DNA of 64,000 nt from Straminergon stramineum. Taxonomy: Eukaryota > Streptophyta > Bryopsida > Hypnales > Calliergonaceae. Made by a program: the position numbers and the translations under genes. The notes beneath the pieces are model-generated. The model was not told the DNA's origin, made no database searches, and saw nothing but the letters and a program-made list of their open reading frames with translations. The stretch is from assembly GCA_963920665.1 (NCBI GenBank), contig OY987268.1, positions 21,888,501-21,952,500 of the forward strand, read 5' to 3'. Positions 51,101 through 63,093 of this stretch are shown here, one piece after another (the first letter of the stretch is position 1; each line of letters starts with the position of its first letter).

Positions 51101-52150
51101 ATTTAGGTTTATAAGATGACATTTTCAGCATGCAATTACAAATCACGGGAATCATCATGCCAATTTTGAATTTGAAAGCAAATTGTGTCACTTTCCCACT
51201 GACTGGCCATAGGAAGGTTTGTAACTTTCAACCCTTTTGCTCAATGTCAGCCCTTTCCGTTCTATCGAAACGTACAAACCCTTTTGCTCTATGCGATCCC
51301 TTTGATCAGCCGGAAAGTACAGATCTGGACATTCCAGATTCAACAAAATGACTTACCATATTGACTATTCTGTCTCTCAAAGGTTGTCACAAGCCATCTC
51401 AGACAATGGAGGACGGAGCAGAAGGAAGGAATCGTGCCTTGTTGGACTCTGTGTGGTCAACATACAGCCTTCAATTCGGAATACAATCGTACAGGTGAAA
51501 CACCACCAGCACTGGTGCGATTGAGGATGGAAAATGTGATTTTGTGAAAAGACTCGGATCATGATTCTCAGTGCGCAACTGAATCGTGTTTGACATTCAC
51601 GAAAGTGAAAAGAGTTTTTTTTTCTGCTACCGTATTTAAATGAGTCTGGCCTCATTGTTCAAGTGCGGTTTTGATGATGAGGAATCTGGTGTAAATTCTA
51701 CAGGGTCCTTTTTTTTATAAAAATTTGGACAATAGTGAAGAGCCAACTGTGTTCCACTTCATTCTTTAAGTTTCAGAACGTGAGAGGTCGGTCACTCCCC
51801 CCAATAGTGGCAGAATATTCAAGCTCCGGGCTGGTCGACGTGTCACCCGAACCCCTGCTGCTGCTGCTGCATTCTCCGTGCTGTACAGCATATACCTTTG
51901 GCTAAGCTAAAAATAACTGAAAAGTCAATCGAGAAGTAGCCAAGACTCCTACTAGTCTACTACTGCTACAGTCAGTTGGAAATGCACGTACTTCTATGGA
52001 TCTAAGTTCTGTGCGCTTTGTCCAATAATGGGGCTTTTTGCACATGAGGCTCACAAAGATCCTTGAACCGCCTTTTGGAAGCCCTTCCCCATGCATGATG
52101 GCATGCGTTTCAAGGGTGGATGGAGTGGGATTTGGGGAAGGGTCGATATT
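48200..52150. other. GC-intermediate zone without a recognisable gene
   Basis: About 4 kb with higher GC than the flanks and transcription-unit-like texture (donor-like TAGTAAGT near 49080, pyrimidine tract then CAG near 49130). No frame resembles a family I know. It may hold a non-coding transcript, a decayed gene or UTR exons. Its clearest structure is the tandem array at 49275-49960. A CCCT/CCTT pyrimidine run lies at 48784-48815. Confidence 0.35.
49275..49960. repeat. Degenerate tandem array, ~165-bp unit, 4 copies
   Basis: Four consecutive units start near 49275, 49460, 49625 and 49795. Each contains a TG(C)GCATTTTGGTGTGGAG-like block, TGGATTCTTAA, CAGGATCGGAATCT and GTAGCAATGGTGGCTAGTTC variants. 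Because the period is about 55 codons, one minus-strand frame (49408-49884) stays open and repeats LRIHxFKTPH about every 55 residues. I treat the frame as a by-product of the repeat. Confidence 0.75.
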
Positions 52151-52304
52151 GGGGTTTTTTTCCCGTTGGGAAGTAAACTAACTCTCGGCTCTAGAAATCA
52201 CCGTGGGATAGGTCTGGTCAGGAATAGCAATGGTTATGGGGAATAAGTTATCCTAGATTAGAATTGATCAGTAATGGTCAAGGCGTTCCCAACAGCATCC
52301 CCCT

Positions 52305-52440
52305 CCCCATGAGAAAGCCCTGGATTTTTTTAATTTACCACGCATGATAAAATTTGCAAATTTTGAATTCATACTTGCAATTAGAGCCCCCAATTTAGCT
52401 AAAGTGAGTAGGGGTACTAAGGGGACCCATACTAATTATT
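52305..52440. mobile_element. Truncated hAT-like MITE relative
   Basis: Matches about 52645-52780 of the nearby complete element (AAAATTTGCAAATTTTGAAT and GGGGACCCATACTAATT shared). Both long terminal repeats are missing or decayed. A local duplication or an older deleted insertion is equally possible. Confidence 0.6.
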
Positions 52441-52484
52441 TAATGCCACTATGAGTTTACTGCACATTACCTGTGGAAGTCTTA

Positions 52485-53537
52485 TTAACCCGTAATGGAC
52501 GCGACCCAAGTGCTCTTTGTACGGCTGACGTGAGGGAAATTTGGGTAGGCTCCTAAAAAGTCAAATTTTGAATGCACTTTTCAGAAAGTTTGACACAAGG
52601 TGTGGAGGCCGGGGTGAACTGACCCCCCCTCGCTCACTCGTCCCCTAGGGAAAGCCCTGAATTTTTTAATTTGCCACGTATGATAAAATTTGCAAATTTT
52701 GAATTCATATTTGCAATCAGAGGACCCAAATTAACAAACATGAATAGGGGTATTAAGGGGACCCATACTAATTGATTGACATTCCACACTATATAAATAT
52801 TTGTCTTTATAGTACATTAGTAGTTATTGAAGTGTCCAAGGGATGTACATCATGTTTCAAACATCTACAATTTTCTACAATCAAGCCATTTAATTTTTTG
52901 GTTCCCTTCATCCCCCTATTCAATGTAGAAGAGGTGTAGAAGATAATTTTATCGAGCACAAAATAGGGTTATGTTTTTTTACATTCACACTTGTATTGGA
53001 CTTGGGGGACAAGTGAGGGGGTCGGTTCACCACAGTCTAGTGTGGACATGTACAACCTTGATGAGAATACAATTTCTTATTTTTCTTATTTTCTTATTAA
53101 TTATATTTTTTATTCTTTTATAAGTTGTTTGGATCAAAAGTTATGTTGCTCTAAGTTTTGGGGTGCAAGGTGTACAACTTAGGGTAGCATTTGCAAAACT
53201 CCTCCACTACTTTGAAAATTTGGGCAAGTATGTAATTAACATAATAGAAGATGCAATTACAAAAGATAAAGCCCATGTTCAGAGCAAAAACTTCACTTCA
53301 GGAATTTAAATCAAATGAGGGTTTAAAAAATATTTTCTTTTGACTTCAAAGACTATAATCATACAATTTTTGTAGTCAACTTTTTTGTAAAATATTCCAT
53401 ACATTCTTATAGTAGTTTAATATAAAATTTTATAGTTGAATTTCAAGAATAAAAAATTGATTGTTTCCTCACTATCTTCTAAAACAACTTTTTTTGACAA
53501 TTTTTGACCAAAAGTACCCTAGTCTTTCAGGGGTTAA
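52485..53537. mobile_element. TTAA-flanked element, family 2, interrupted by a MITE
   Basis: The left end TTAACCCGTAATGGACGCGA with GGGTAGGCTCCT downstream matches the reversed right end of the spacer element (27996-28580). The right end, TTTTTGACAATTTTTGACC then CTTTCAGGGGTTAA, matches its reversed left end. Without the 432-bp insertion and its duplication it would be about 612 bp, close to the 585 bp of its relative. The terminal repeats are decayed. Confidence 0.65.
52607..53038. mobile_element. hAT-like MITE, longer copy (432 bp), nested
   Basis: Starts GGCCGGGGTGAACTGACCCC and ends with the inverse-type GGGGGTCGGTTCACCACAGTCT. It is flanked by GGTGTGGA (52599-52606) and AGTGTGGA (53039-53046), an 8-bp target duplication with one mismatch. 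The outer parts match copies at 42319 and 43824; the middle carries about 190 bp of extra AT-rich sequence. It lies inside the TTAA element and is therefore younger than it. Confidence 0.75.
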
Positions 53538-53539
53538 GA

Positions 53540-55262
53540 TAATTATACTTAAAATTTTTGGAATAAATTCAAGTATTTGAGCATTTTTCTTTTCATTAAA
53601 TTTTTTTTAATTAGTTTCTATATTTTTCTAGAAATCAAAGGAGAAGGGGATTTAAGATTCTCTTATCATAAATCAACTACGTATTTTCAAATTGCTAAAA
53701 TAGGTGTATCCAAAATTGACCTTAAACTCTCATAAATAGAGGTTCTACATTTTTAACAAAAAAACTTAAGAAGTTAGTCTTTCAAATATGTTTACTTGAT
53801 TTGACAAAGCTTTTAGATTCACAACTAGTCTAACCTACCATATGACATGACAACTAGACCAATTGTAGATCTTAAAGTTGAGTTTAATTACATAGGTCTA
53901 CATTCTACTTCTATAACACATATCCAAAATTGCACCTCTCATAACTGGATATTATACTTGCACATGTATAATATGTCAGTCTTAAAATTCTTAGGACAAG
54001 TGTAGATACAAGGTGCAATTACAAAAGATATGTTTCTAGGTATGTTTACTTTACCTACTATTGTAGTCATCAAATGTGTCCCAAGCATGTGAAACCATCT
54101 CATCCTTCAAAAATATATGAGAGCCTACTTTAACTTATGTTTTTTACCCTTCCCAAACAATGAAACACTTCTTTCAAAGGATAAACATTGACATGGAAAA
54201 TTGTTCACAAGCACGGTCCTTAAAGGGTACTACATAATCACAAGAGACTAGTCTTTGTATTTTCTATAATAGAAAATTGATTAATTTTTTATTTAATATT
54301 AAAAATAAGAGATCTTTTGAATAATATTTTGTGAAGTTCAATTTGCAATTTATTTTAATGGCCTATTAAGAAAATCTTCCTCAACTTCTAATTTCAAGAA
54401 AATGTAGAAATGAAAAATCTTAGTCAACTTCTAATTTGAAAACTAGAATTCAAAGTTGTCCTAAATTTTTTTTGAAAGTTACTATGTACATTACAATACA
54501 AGATATTTCAATATTTATATGGTAGTACTTATTGTAAAGCATTTTCTTACTTTCAATTCTTTTGGAAAGTCCCAAAACTTCTTCATAGAAATGGTTATTG
54601 AACTTGATTTTTATTATGTAATGTATTGCCATTTTGTCAACAACTTAATTATCTAGGTTTGCTTCAAATAGTCTTATCTAGAATTGATCTTTTAATCTTT
54701 CTCACATTCTTAATCTCTATTATTCCATATAGAGAGGTGTGCATAGATTTGGAGCTATAAAAACAAACAAAATTATTGCCTCAAATGAATTTAAATATAA
54801 AATCTTCATGTTTGCAAGATTTTCATTTCCTCCCATCTAGATATGAAAGATTTTGAACCTTGCACAAAATTATGAAGCACCTAATATCCATACCACCTAC
54901 AACCTTGATGGATAGACCAAAATAATTTTATTAATATTTGGGACATGAGTTATTTCATTTGTTTCCTAAAATTTTTACAATTCATGATCCACCTAATGCA
55001 CACCAACATTCTTAGTTAAGGGATAGATAGAAGCTAACAAGTAGATTTTCACACTAGAGTTGTTAATACCAAATGGTAAAGGTGACTTCTCCTATTCTAA
55101 AAGAAAATCAATCAAAATATAAATGAATTATTTCATTATTCCAGTTGAAGTTTAAATATATATACATATAAATACATACATAATTCCAACTCTTTTGCAG
55201 AGTTGGTGTAACTTAAGAGCATGTTCCATTGCTAAACACATGCGATTATTTAAGTGACTCTG
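53540..55262. other. AT-rich intergenic DNA, no gene seen
   Basis: Low-GC DNA with short unsupported frames only. Confidence 0.5.
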
Positions 55263-55521
55263 ATATTCATTTCAAAAAATCTTGACCTTGAAAGAGGCGG
55301 TCTCGCAGCACAACGCGGTGCTAGTATAGAAAATATTTTTTGATTTAAAAAAACCCTAGAAAACCTAAATTGAAAATCGTCATATCCGATGTGGTTGCAT
55401 TAGTGCCCTGTCATTTCAGGAAAATATTAATGAATTAATTTTTCATTTTTTCATTTTCTAATTGCACCTCTGCTGTAGCAAACTTGCGGCCTCTTTCACG
55501 GTCAAGATTTTTTGTGAATAC
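55263..55521. mobile_element. MITE with ~30-bp terminal inverted repeats
   Basis: AAAAAATCTTGACC(T/G)TGAAAGAGGC at the left (from about 55271) recurs inverted at the right end (to about 55518), with a 2-base indel near the tip. The interior (~200 bp) is AT-rich, non-coding and contains GGTCTCGCAGCACAACGCGG. Exact termini and target duplication are not clear, so no superfamily is given. Confidence 0.65.
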
Positions 55522-55529
55522 CTCGGTGA

Positions 55530-58099
55530 AGAGTGACGCTCTTTTTTGGCTAAATCTCATAGTCTAGGTTACCAATGATTAAAATGCATTGTGTATGATT
55601 GATGTAGGCAAAGTATTGTGTAAGGAATTCATGAGTGTATATAATTGAATATAATGTAGATAGATTTTAGGGAAGGGGGTCAAAGAAATGAGGAGGTTAT
55701 TGGTTATTTTCTAATTTTCATTTGTTGAATAGTATATAGGTAGAGTATTTGATTGCAATATGATTGATGGTATTTGGTGTTTTTATGGAGCTTTTGGGTA
55801 TGTGAAAAGTATTTGTCAAGTTTTGTATTGTGGGTTTGAAAGTAGATCCTTTGGGCTCTAGTGGTGATTGTTAGAAGCAGTTTAGTATTTCATCTTGTTA
55901 AGTTTGTTTGGTGGATGAGGCAAGGATGTGAGCATGAAAATGCGATCATGTGAGTATTGAGCATATGTATAGGTAGATATTCTACAACCAATGAAGGTGC
56001 TTATAATACAAACACTTATAATATATGAATCCATAACATAGTCATAGTATAATCATGGAAGATTTTCATAATATAGACACTTATAATACAAGTGTATAGT
56101 CATTTAGGCTCTTGGGCTCACATAATAGCACCTCTTGTGGATGAAGTTATGATAGTTGTTATATTTTGCGAAATAACTTCTTGAGTTGATTATTACAATA
56201 GGTAAAATCAATGAATTGGATGATGTGTTATGTAGATGGTTTAAGTGGTGGATTTCCTTGAAGATTTATAGTTTGTAGGTGTAAAAGATCTAGGCACATT
56301 TTTGTAAAGCATGTGCTATTTGAAATACTAAAACTTGTGCAAGGGAGTAGCTAGATAGGGGCATTATAGTTGGTAGATTTTTATGGTGTATTCTAGCATT
56401 TATGAGCATGTAGTAACACAAGGTTGTATATAATGTGGGCCAAAATAGTTTTAAGGGCAATTCCTATAAATTGTCTATATCTATATTTTAATAGTTATGT
56501 AATTAGTGCATATGTTATTTGGAGATTATTTCAGAATTCACTTGAGAGAGATGGGTCAATGCTTAGATTGTCATTCCATTTTTGTTTATTTGGAAAATTT
56601 TGTATGGCTTCAATGTTACCTTGTTTGGTAATATGATATAAATGTAATAATATTGATCTTATTAAACTTTGGAAAGTATCCATATCATCTAGGGTAGGAT
56701 TGTTTTTGTAGAAGTAGTAAAGGTTTGTGCATGCTAATAATATGTTCTATCCAGAGGTCATTATAGTTTAGAGGTGTTAACATTGGCTAATTGGTTGGTT
56801 TGATTACTACCTTGTATGCGGAAGTGTGCATGACCTTTATTAATGATAAGTGGGGACACTCTTTGAGAAAAGAATTTTGTTTATTGAGTAGATGAAGTTT
56901 TTGTTTGAATGATTCTATAAGGAGGTTGGCATTTTCAAGTGATTTTGGATGAGGTATATTGAATTGAGACTATCCATGAAAATGTTGGAAGATTCATGTG
57001 GATGAGTTGAATTTAATATTTGGAGCAGGTGGTTATGGTGATAAGTTTAGCTTGTAAAATTGATTAGAACCTTGGGGTGGATATGCTAATCCTATTCCAA
57101 CCTATTGAGAGGAATATGTCAATCTATAAGATCCAAAATTTTGTTTTATTTGTGAAGTGAGCATAATTTATTTAATTGCAGAGGACAAGTGAGCAGGGAT
57201 GAGAAGTATGAGTTTGTGATGTAGAAGTATTCTATGATATGATGTCTTGGGAGTGTACATTGCATGTTCTGTACTTGGTTATTCTTTGATATACTCAAGA
57301 GTAGTATTTTTATTATTGTATCATTGGTGAAGTCATGAACTTCTTGCTCAAATGATTGAAGAGGTGGATCCATAGTTTTGTTTTGTTTTTTTGTGTACGA
57401 ATGGTATTGTTGCCATAACCATTGTAGTCATGATTTGTCAAGGTTGGCCAATATGTGTGCCTATTTTGTCATATATTGAAGTATGTGATTGTTGGAATTG
57501 AATTTTGGGTATTTTTGTGATGATGTTTAGTGTCTAGATTCTAATTTCTAGAGTTTACACAAACGAGAGGGATTCGAAGGGGTGGTAGAATAAATTTGTA
57601 GTCAATGAAATGGGGTTGGAAGAAGTACTTGTGTAATATTTGTGTGTATTGGTTGGTTTGATTTTGTTTGTAGTATTGGAGCAGTAAGTGCACGTTGTGA
57701 TCAAATGATTTTGTAATGGGAATAGACTATCTAGTAGCATCCATTTATGTAAATTATGAGGGCTTGCATATTTCATTAACATTAGAATTGAATAGTAATT
57801 TTGTTTTTGAGATTTGTAGTATATTAGTTGATGTGTTTGAGTGTGATAATTTTGTGTATGGAATTTTTGTGCAAATTGTTAGAGATTGTTTTTGGTGTTG
57901 ATAAATTGCAATGTGACTCTTGGCTAGGGAGGTTTAGAGTGGGTGGTGTTCTATCATTTGTTAGTGCATGAGATTGTGGGAGAGCATTAGTGAATATATG
58001 GGTGGGTTGGTGATGTTGGGACAGGTGATGATAAGTGGTTTGACAAAAGGAGATTCAGAATAGTTGAGATGTGATTTTGAGTTTACTATTCTCAAAACC
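55530..58099. other. AT-rich intergenic DNA, no gene seen
   Basis: G/T-biased low-GC sequence on the plus strand. No coding exon, RNA gene or complete element was recognised. Confidence 0.5.
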
Positions 58100-59096
58100 C
58101 ACTAGAAGAAAATCGTGTCCGCCACAACCAAATGAAATGCAACTATATGTCCTATGCAACTGCCCTACAACTACAACCCTCTATATTTGCACCAAATTTG
58201 ATATATACATTACTGTAGTTGCAAAGTAGTTGTAGATTGAAGTTTCAAGTTGCATGTAGTTGCAAAGTAGTCGTAGATTGAAGTTTTGGGTTACAAGAAT
58301 GTTACAACAGAATTACTGTGATTTATTCTACATCCAATATTCATCACAATTGTCGACGTGGATAACTTTACGTTCTATAAAGTTTAGTGTGTCAAACTAC
58401 AGTTGCATATAATCTGAATTTGACTTGACTGCAACTACATTGCAACTAAAATGCAACTAGAGAACAACTAGAATGCAACTAAAATAAGACTAAAAAATAA
58501 ATAGAATCAAGTTTTATATTAATTGTCCCATATCAATTGTCAAGAGTACCATTAGATTGAACACATAAGAATTGTAAGTTATATCATGTTTACGTAATGA
58601 AGTTTGATAATAGACTTTGTAGATTTCTACAACTTGTAGATATCTACAAATGTTTAAAGTATAAGAAATTTTAAAACTTATGAAATTTAAAGTTTCATAA
58701 ACTTGTGAAATCTATTCAATATCAATATTTGAATTTGGTCATCTAAAAAAAGCTAAATGTGAAGTTGCAAATGAGTTACAAACAAGTTGCAAATGAGTTA
58801 CAAACAAGTTGTAAATGAGTCGCAAACTAGTTGCAAATGAATTGCAAATAAGTCGCAAACTAGTTGCAAACGAGTTGCACAAAAATACTTTCCACGTCAG
58901 AAGAGTTCATCGATGAAGTTCCACGTAGGCTATCCAAAAAAACCCAATCTTGTCAACTTTTGCAACTACATTGCAACTGATGCAACTTGTTCACTGCAAC
59001 TGCGAGCTCCAAATTGTCACCCAGTTGCAAATGTCCGGTGCAACTACAAAACTAGTTGCTAATTGTAGTCGCAGAACTCCTGATTTTCTTCTAGTG
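58100..59096. mobile_element. Non-autonomous CACTA element (997 bp)
   Basis: Perfect 15-bp terminal inverted repeats CACTAGAAGAAAATC, flanked by a 3-bp target duplication ACC (58097-58099 and 59097-59099); both are defining for the CACTA (En/Spm) superfamily. Subterminal zones are packed with TGCAACTA/TAGTTGCA-type repeats (about 58430-58480 and 58760-58880, plus others near both ends), as expected of transposase-binding motifs. There is no transposase gene, so it must have been mobilised in trans. Confidence 0.92.
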
Positions 59097-59099
59097 ACC

Positions 59100-59986
59100 C
59101 CCAAATAATGACTAAGTTTTACGAAAGATTAATATTCCATAATTGTTTAACACAACCACATTATTAGTTACAAAGTTATATTTGAAGCTATCAATGTACT
59201 AACTTACTCATCATGTCGAAACAGAAAGTGACAGTCAACTACAGATCACATTATTTATTGATGGGTAATAGAATTATTCATATATCTTGAAATTTATTCC
59301 GAGCTCTCAAAAAATTACAGCTTACAAAGATATCTCAAACCTTGCAGGTTGACTTCAAGAGTATTTTCAAAAACCGTCTTTCTAAGGGTTTTCAGTAAAA
59401 GTGGTTGTTACAAAACACGCTGAAAAAAGTGAAAACTTGGAAATGAAGAAATGAATTGAAGAGAAATAGACTACAATTGCTGAACTCTTCACATATGTAT
59501 TACCCCTCAGCACTCAAGAAGAAGAAAATTGAAAATCATAAGATCCAATCTCGATATATAAATATACACTGTCCTAGCCAAGCAAGTAAGCAGGCTGTTC
59601 TCATCTCTAACTACATTTTTTTCCTAAGAAGCTATCATCAACAGCCAATGTCAGCTAATCCCACATCTTAGCAAAAGCTCCCACAGTTTTAAGCTTTTGT
59701 ATCCTTCATAACATTCTGCTGATGTTGTCGTCACCAATTCACCATCACTCCACTGCGGCCTACCATTTACAAAGTAACAAAATTGTGTTCATGCAAGTCA
59801 CAGGTTTACATTTGCTGTGATATATTCTCAAGTTGCTGTGATTTTCCTCTCAACTAAGAAGGTGTGCATATCCTTCTATTTGGAAATCTTCAACTCTTTT
59901 AACAGAAAAAAACTCCACTGGCAAATAAGTTTGCATATAACTTGTTGTCCCCGAGACAAAATTGTCAAAAAGGTTTGCTGGGTACT
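59100..59986 (-). other. 3' flank/3' UTR of MEX1-like gene
   Basis: AT-rich sequence between the CACTA element and the MEX1-like stop codon. Some of it is likely 3' UTR, but I could not place the polyadenylation site. Confidence 0.4.
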
Positions 59987-62904
59987 TCAGCCATGGAATT
60001 GCCTTGACCCAGACAGAAGCTCTCCGACTGGCCCCAAAACTGAAGATAGTTGGTAAGCTTTTGAATCTTTATACAACATACCCCCTGCAGATTTTTTTAA
60101 ATCACACACAGATACTTCAGCTAAAAGTAACAAGCCTTTATAGACAAGATCAAACACTTGGCAATGCAGAGAAAACCATAATGGAGAATTTGAAAACTCA
60201 GGAAAATTCAAACCACTCAGGTGTTTTAGAATGAATGAGAAGCAGTTAACAACATCCATACTTATGGCAAAGAAATGAAATTACCTAGGAAGGAAACATA
60301 GCCTGTGGAAACAGTCCAGAACAGCAGAGCGCTGACACAATTATTTCTGCAAATTTTTCACAAATTGAAACACTAGTCAGAATCATAGACGTAAAGCAGG
60401 CATTAAAGATTAACTTACAACTGCCTTCTTACAAAAAAAAACGTGATCAAATGTTACACAGATGAAGGAGACAGAGGAGCTTACATGTACATGCTGATCA
60501 GAATGCCCTCACCAGCTAATGAGCATCCCCAAAATGAGCCAGTAAACCTGCAATTGTTTGCAGTTCATCAGGCAGTGTACTTGATTGACACAATTGTCGA
60601 ACACTGTTTTGTGATCAAAAGAGAAACAATTTCCAGTGCCGTGAACCAAAATTCCATAACATAATTAAGCGGTTACCATCACTAAGCTTTCCTGAGCAGT
60701 TACTATGGGAAGGACTCACAATGGTTTTCAAAATATTTTCAAAGATTAAAGAAATCTTCTCAAATTGGGGTGGAACGAACAAGACATAATTTCCACAAGT
60801 ACGTTACACACAAATGAAGAGAGAAATTGGACTTACCACATGAAGTCCCGGATGAAAAGAGCTCTAGGCAGTAACAAACCATTGCCAACCATAGCCAGCA
60901 GCACAGTTTGTGAAGAGAGTCCCTTGATGTTGGCAGGTCTCAGAAAGTTTGTCCACTGGTTCACAAGAAAACAAAATTGTCAGTTCCAAAGTACTCATGA
61001 TCTTTCCAATCCAACCTCACACCAATCATCAAGAAAACGAGCCAAAATATACGCAGAAAATTTATTACCATTTGTGCAACTGGTCCCCACATGAAGAGGA
61101 GGGTGGCCGTCCACGCCGAAACAGAACCCATACTCAGTAGTACTTTCTCCGGGAGCTTCCCTATTCGAGCCTGTCCAATTGCCAGGAATTGACAAGAGTA
61201 AGTTATCACCTTTCCATTGCAGCTTATTGCAAAACTAACTTATACACGAATCGAGAAACTCCTCTGAATGCAGCTTAAGATAACTGTCTCCTAACAAAAC
61301 TTTTCCCTAAACCAAAATAGCAAAACCTACTTATGAACTATTCGTAGCATGGAAATTGATTGTCACAAACTAGGTTATGTGAAACCAAATCGGGAATAGA
61401 AACATACCAGAGTAACAATTGAGACAATCGTGGTTCCAAATAATATGGACGGCAACATTGAATGAGGCAAGATGGGCTCAAATGTTGACCACATAACCTG
61501 CAACCACCAAGACATACCACTATTAACAAAAACTTGCCGACTTTTTCGTGTAAAGATATATAGTTTGCGAAGAAGTCTCAATTAATTGTCTAGTATCCTA
61601 ATTTTATAAATGCTAATGGAAATTTACCCTAATTTACAAAAGCCGTTGTATGCATACCTGAGGAAGTACTGTCACGCCACCAATGGTAACAGCTTCCTCC
61701 CACACAAGCCAAAAAGATAGTCTTAGAAGCCCCTGGTAGTTGAGCAAGTTGAGGATGAAACCTAGAACCACCGCCATGGCTGTGGCCGCAAAAGCAGGGA
61801 GTGGCATTGCTCCGGCAATGGCTAATTGCATCAAGACAATGAGAGTTGTCGCCGCACCCACACCTTGAACAACCATAGCACCCCTTTCCCTCTTGTTTGC
61901 AAAATATGACAAGAGAGAAAGGTTCCCTAGAAGCTGTGTGAGTTGCCCCTGCAAACCCCAAAACGCGACTCAAATAAGTCACCCACACTTAACCACTTTA
62001 ATCCAACTGTTTGACTGTCATTTAGAGATCGTTGCATTAAGTATATTTGAGTGTAACAACAGAAATGTCCAAAATGTCACAAATGTCAATAATGAAAGCT
62101 ATGAGTGTGCAAGTGGTATAATGAAAGTGCATACATACCAACCATGGAACTGCAAAGAGCGCATCATAATCTCCAGCGATGAGGTTCCTGGTGTTGAGAA
62201 CAATTTGAGGCATTTGCAAAAACAGAAAAGGCAGCGTAGCAGATTCCGCCACGCGAGCAGTAGTATTGCTCCACCGACTGAAGGCCACGTCTTTCTCATC
62301 CTTGGAGTCTTTCCATGAGTCCAAGACCACCTTTGCCTCCGGATTCGCGAATGTGCCGTACTCTCCTCTCTGTATCAAAACCAACCAATTCAAACATTCA
62401 AAACCACCGCTCTAAAATCACCGAATGTGGAAAATCCCAAACGGCAGTACTTCAAATTTGGCCTAGAACAGTCCGAGCCTTAATGATCTTGCCAGGTACT
62501 TAATAGCAAATTTTGCCCCAAAACTGCATTCACTACAGGAAATCATGCCCTATTCCAACCAGAGTGGGAACCAGAGTCTACATCCAACTTCGGCTAGAAT
62601 TGATCATCAGTTTCCGATCAACTCAAATTCGCTAGAAGAACACATGATTGAAAGGTTCAAACTTAATAGTCTTGATCAATTCCAAGGCCATCAAACCTCC
62701 TCTGCTAACTGGACTACACTGCAATCGATCTCCACTCACCGACAAAAGTCACAAAAGGAATCAAATCAATGTGCAAAACTCATTCGGAAACAATTACACA
62801 ATAATTGCAGTGAGTACCTCAAGATCTCTGTCGTCCACGAGAGCCTGCGACTCAGGTGCAGAGTCTCCAACTAGACCGTGGGGCACTGCTGCAATGGAAG
62901 CCAT
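59987..62904 (-). CDS. MEX1: MEX1-like maltose transporter
   Basis: MEX1 exports maltose from the chloroplast during starch breakdown and sits in the inner plastid envelope with about nine membrane helices. Nine minus-strand exons join in frame: 62818-62904, 62139-62369, 61658-61948, 61408-61497, 61069-61170, 60837-60955, 60485-60547, 60285-60346, 59987-60039 (1,098 bp, 365 aa). Matching family blocks: LPFLFLQMPQIVLNTRNLIAG (exon 2), AVPWLGQLTQLLGNLSLLSYF split over exons 2/3, WEEAVTIGGVTVLPQ (end exon 3), VMWSTFEPILPHSMLP (exon 4), SAWTATLLFMWGPVAQM (exon 5), WTNFLRPANIKGLS and NGLLLPRALFIRDFMW (exon 6). Exon 4 has the same 30-residue length as the corresponding Arabidopsis segment. The protein is about 50 residues shorter than Arabidopsis MEX1, mainly because only 29 acidic residues precede exon 2 and no clear transit peptide is visible. 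An in-frame TGA lies 18 codons upstream of the start. The last exon is the least certain. Confidence 0.9.
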
Positions 62905-63012
62905 GCTTGAAGGGCAAGATCCAGACGACAGTCACAAAGTTTATTTGAATGATCCTCTTCCCCCACCCCGCCCCCAAGAATTTTTTTTTCAGAACCTCGG
63001 TGATTCCAGTTT

Positions 63013-63059
63013 CATACGCAAGAAAGGGATCGAACCCCTGGTCGACTTGAATGCGTATC
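63013..63059 (-). other. tRNA-like minihelix sequence (acceptor plus T arm only)
   Basis: On the minus strand a perfect 7-bp stem (ATACGCA with TGCGTAT, 63052-63058 with 63014-63020) encloses a T-arm-like AGGGG-TTCGATC-CCTTT with a consensus B box (GGTTCGATCC). There is no D arm, anticodon arm or A box, so it is not a functional tRNA. It may be a tRNA-derived remnant or chance. Confidence 0.3.
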
Positions 63060-63093
63060 AGTTGTTGCAGCGTAGTGAGGAATCTTGCATTTT

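Noticed and set aside
50798..51106. 102-codon plus-strand frame in the GC-intermediate zone
   Set aside because: No recognisable domain, splice context or homologue; overlapping minus-strand frames are equally long.
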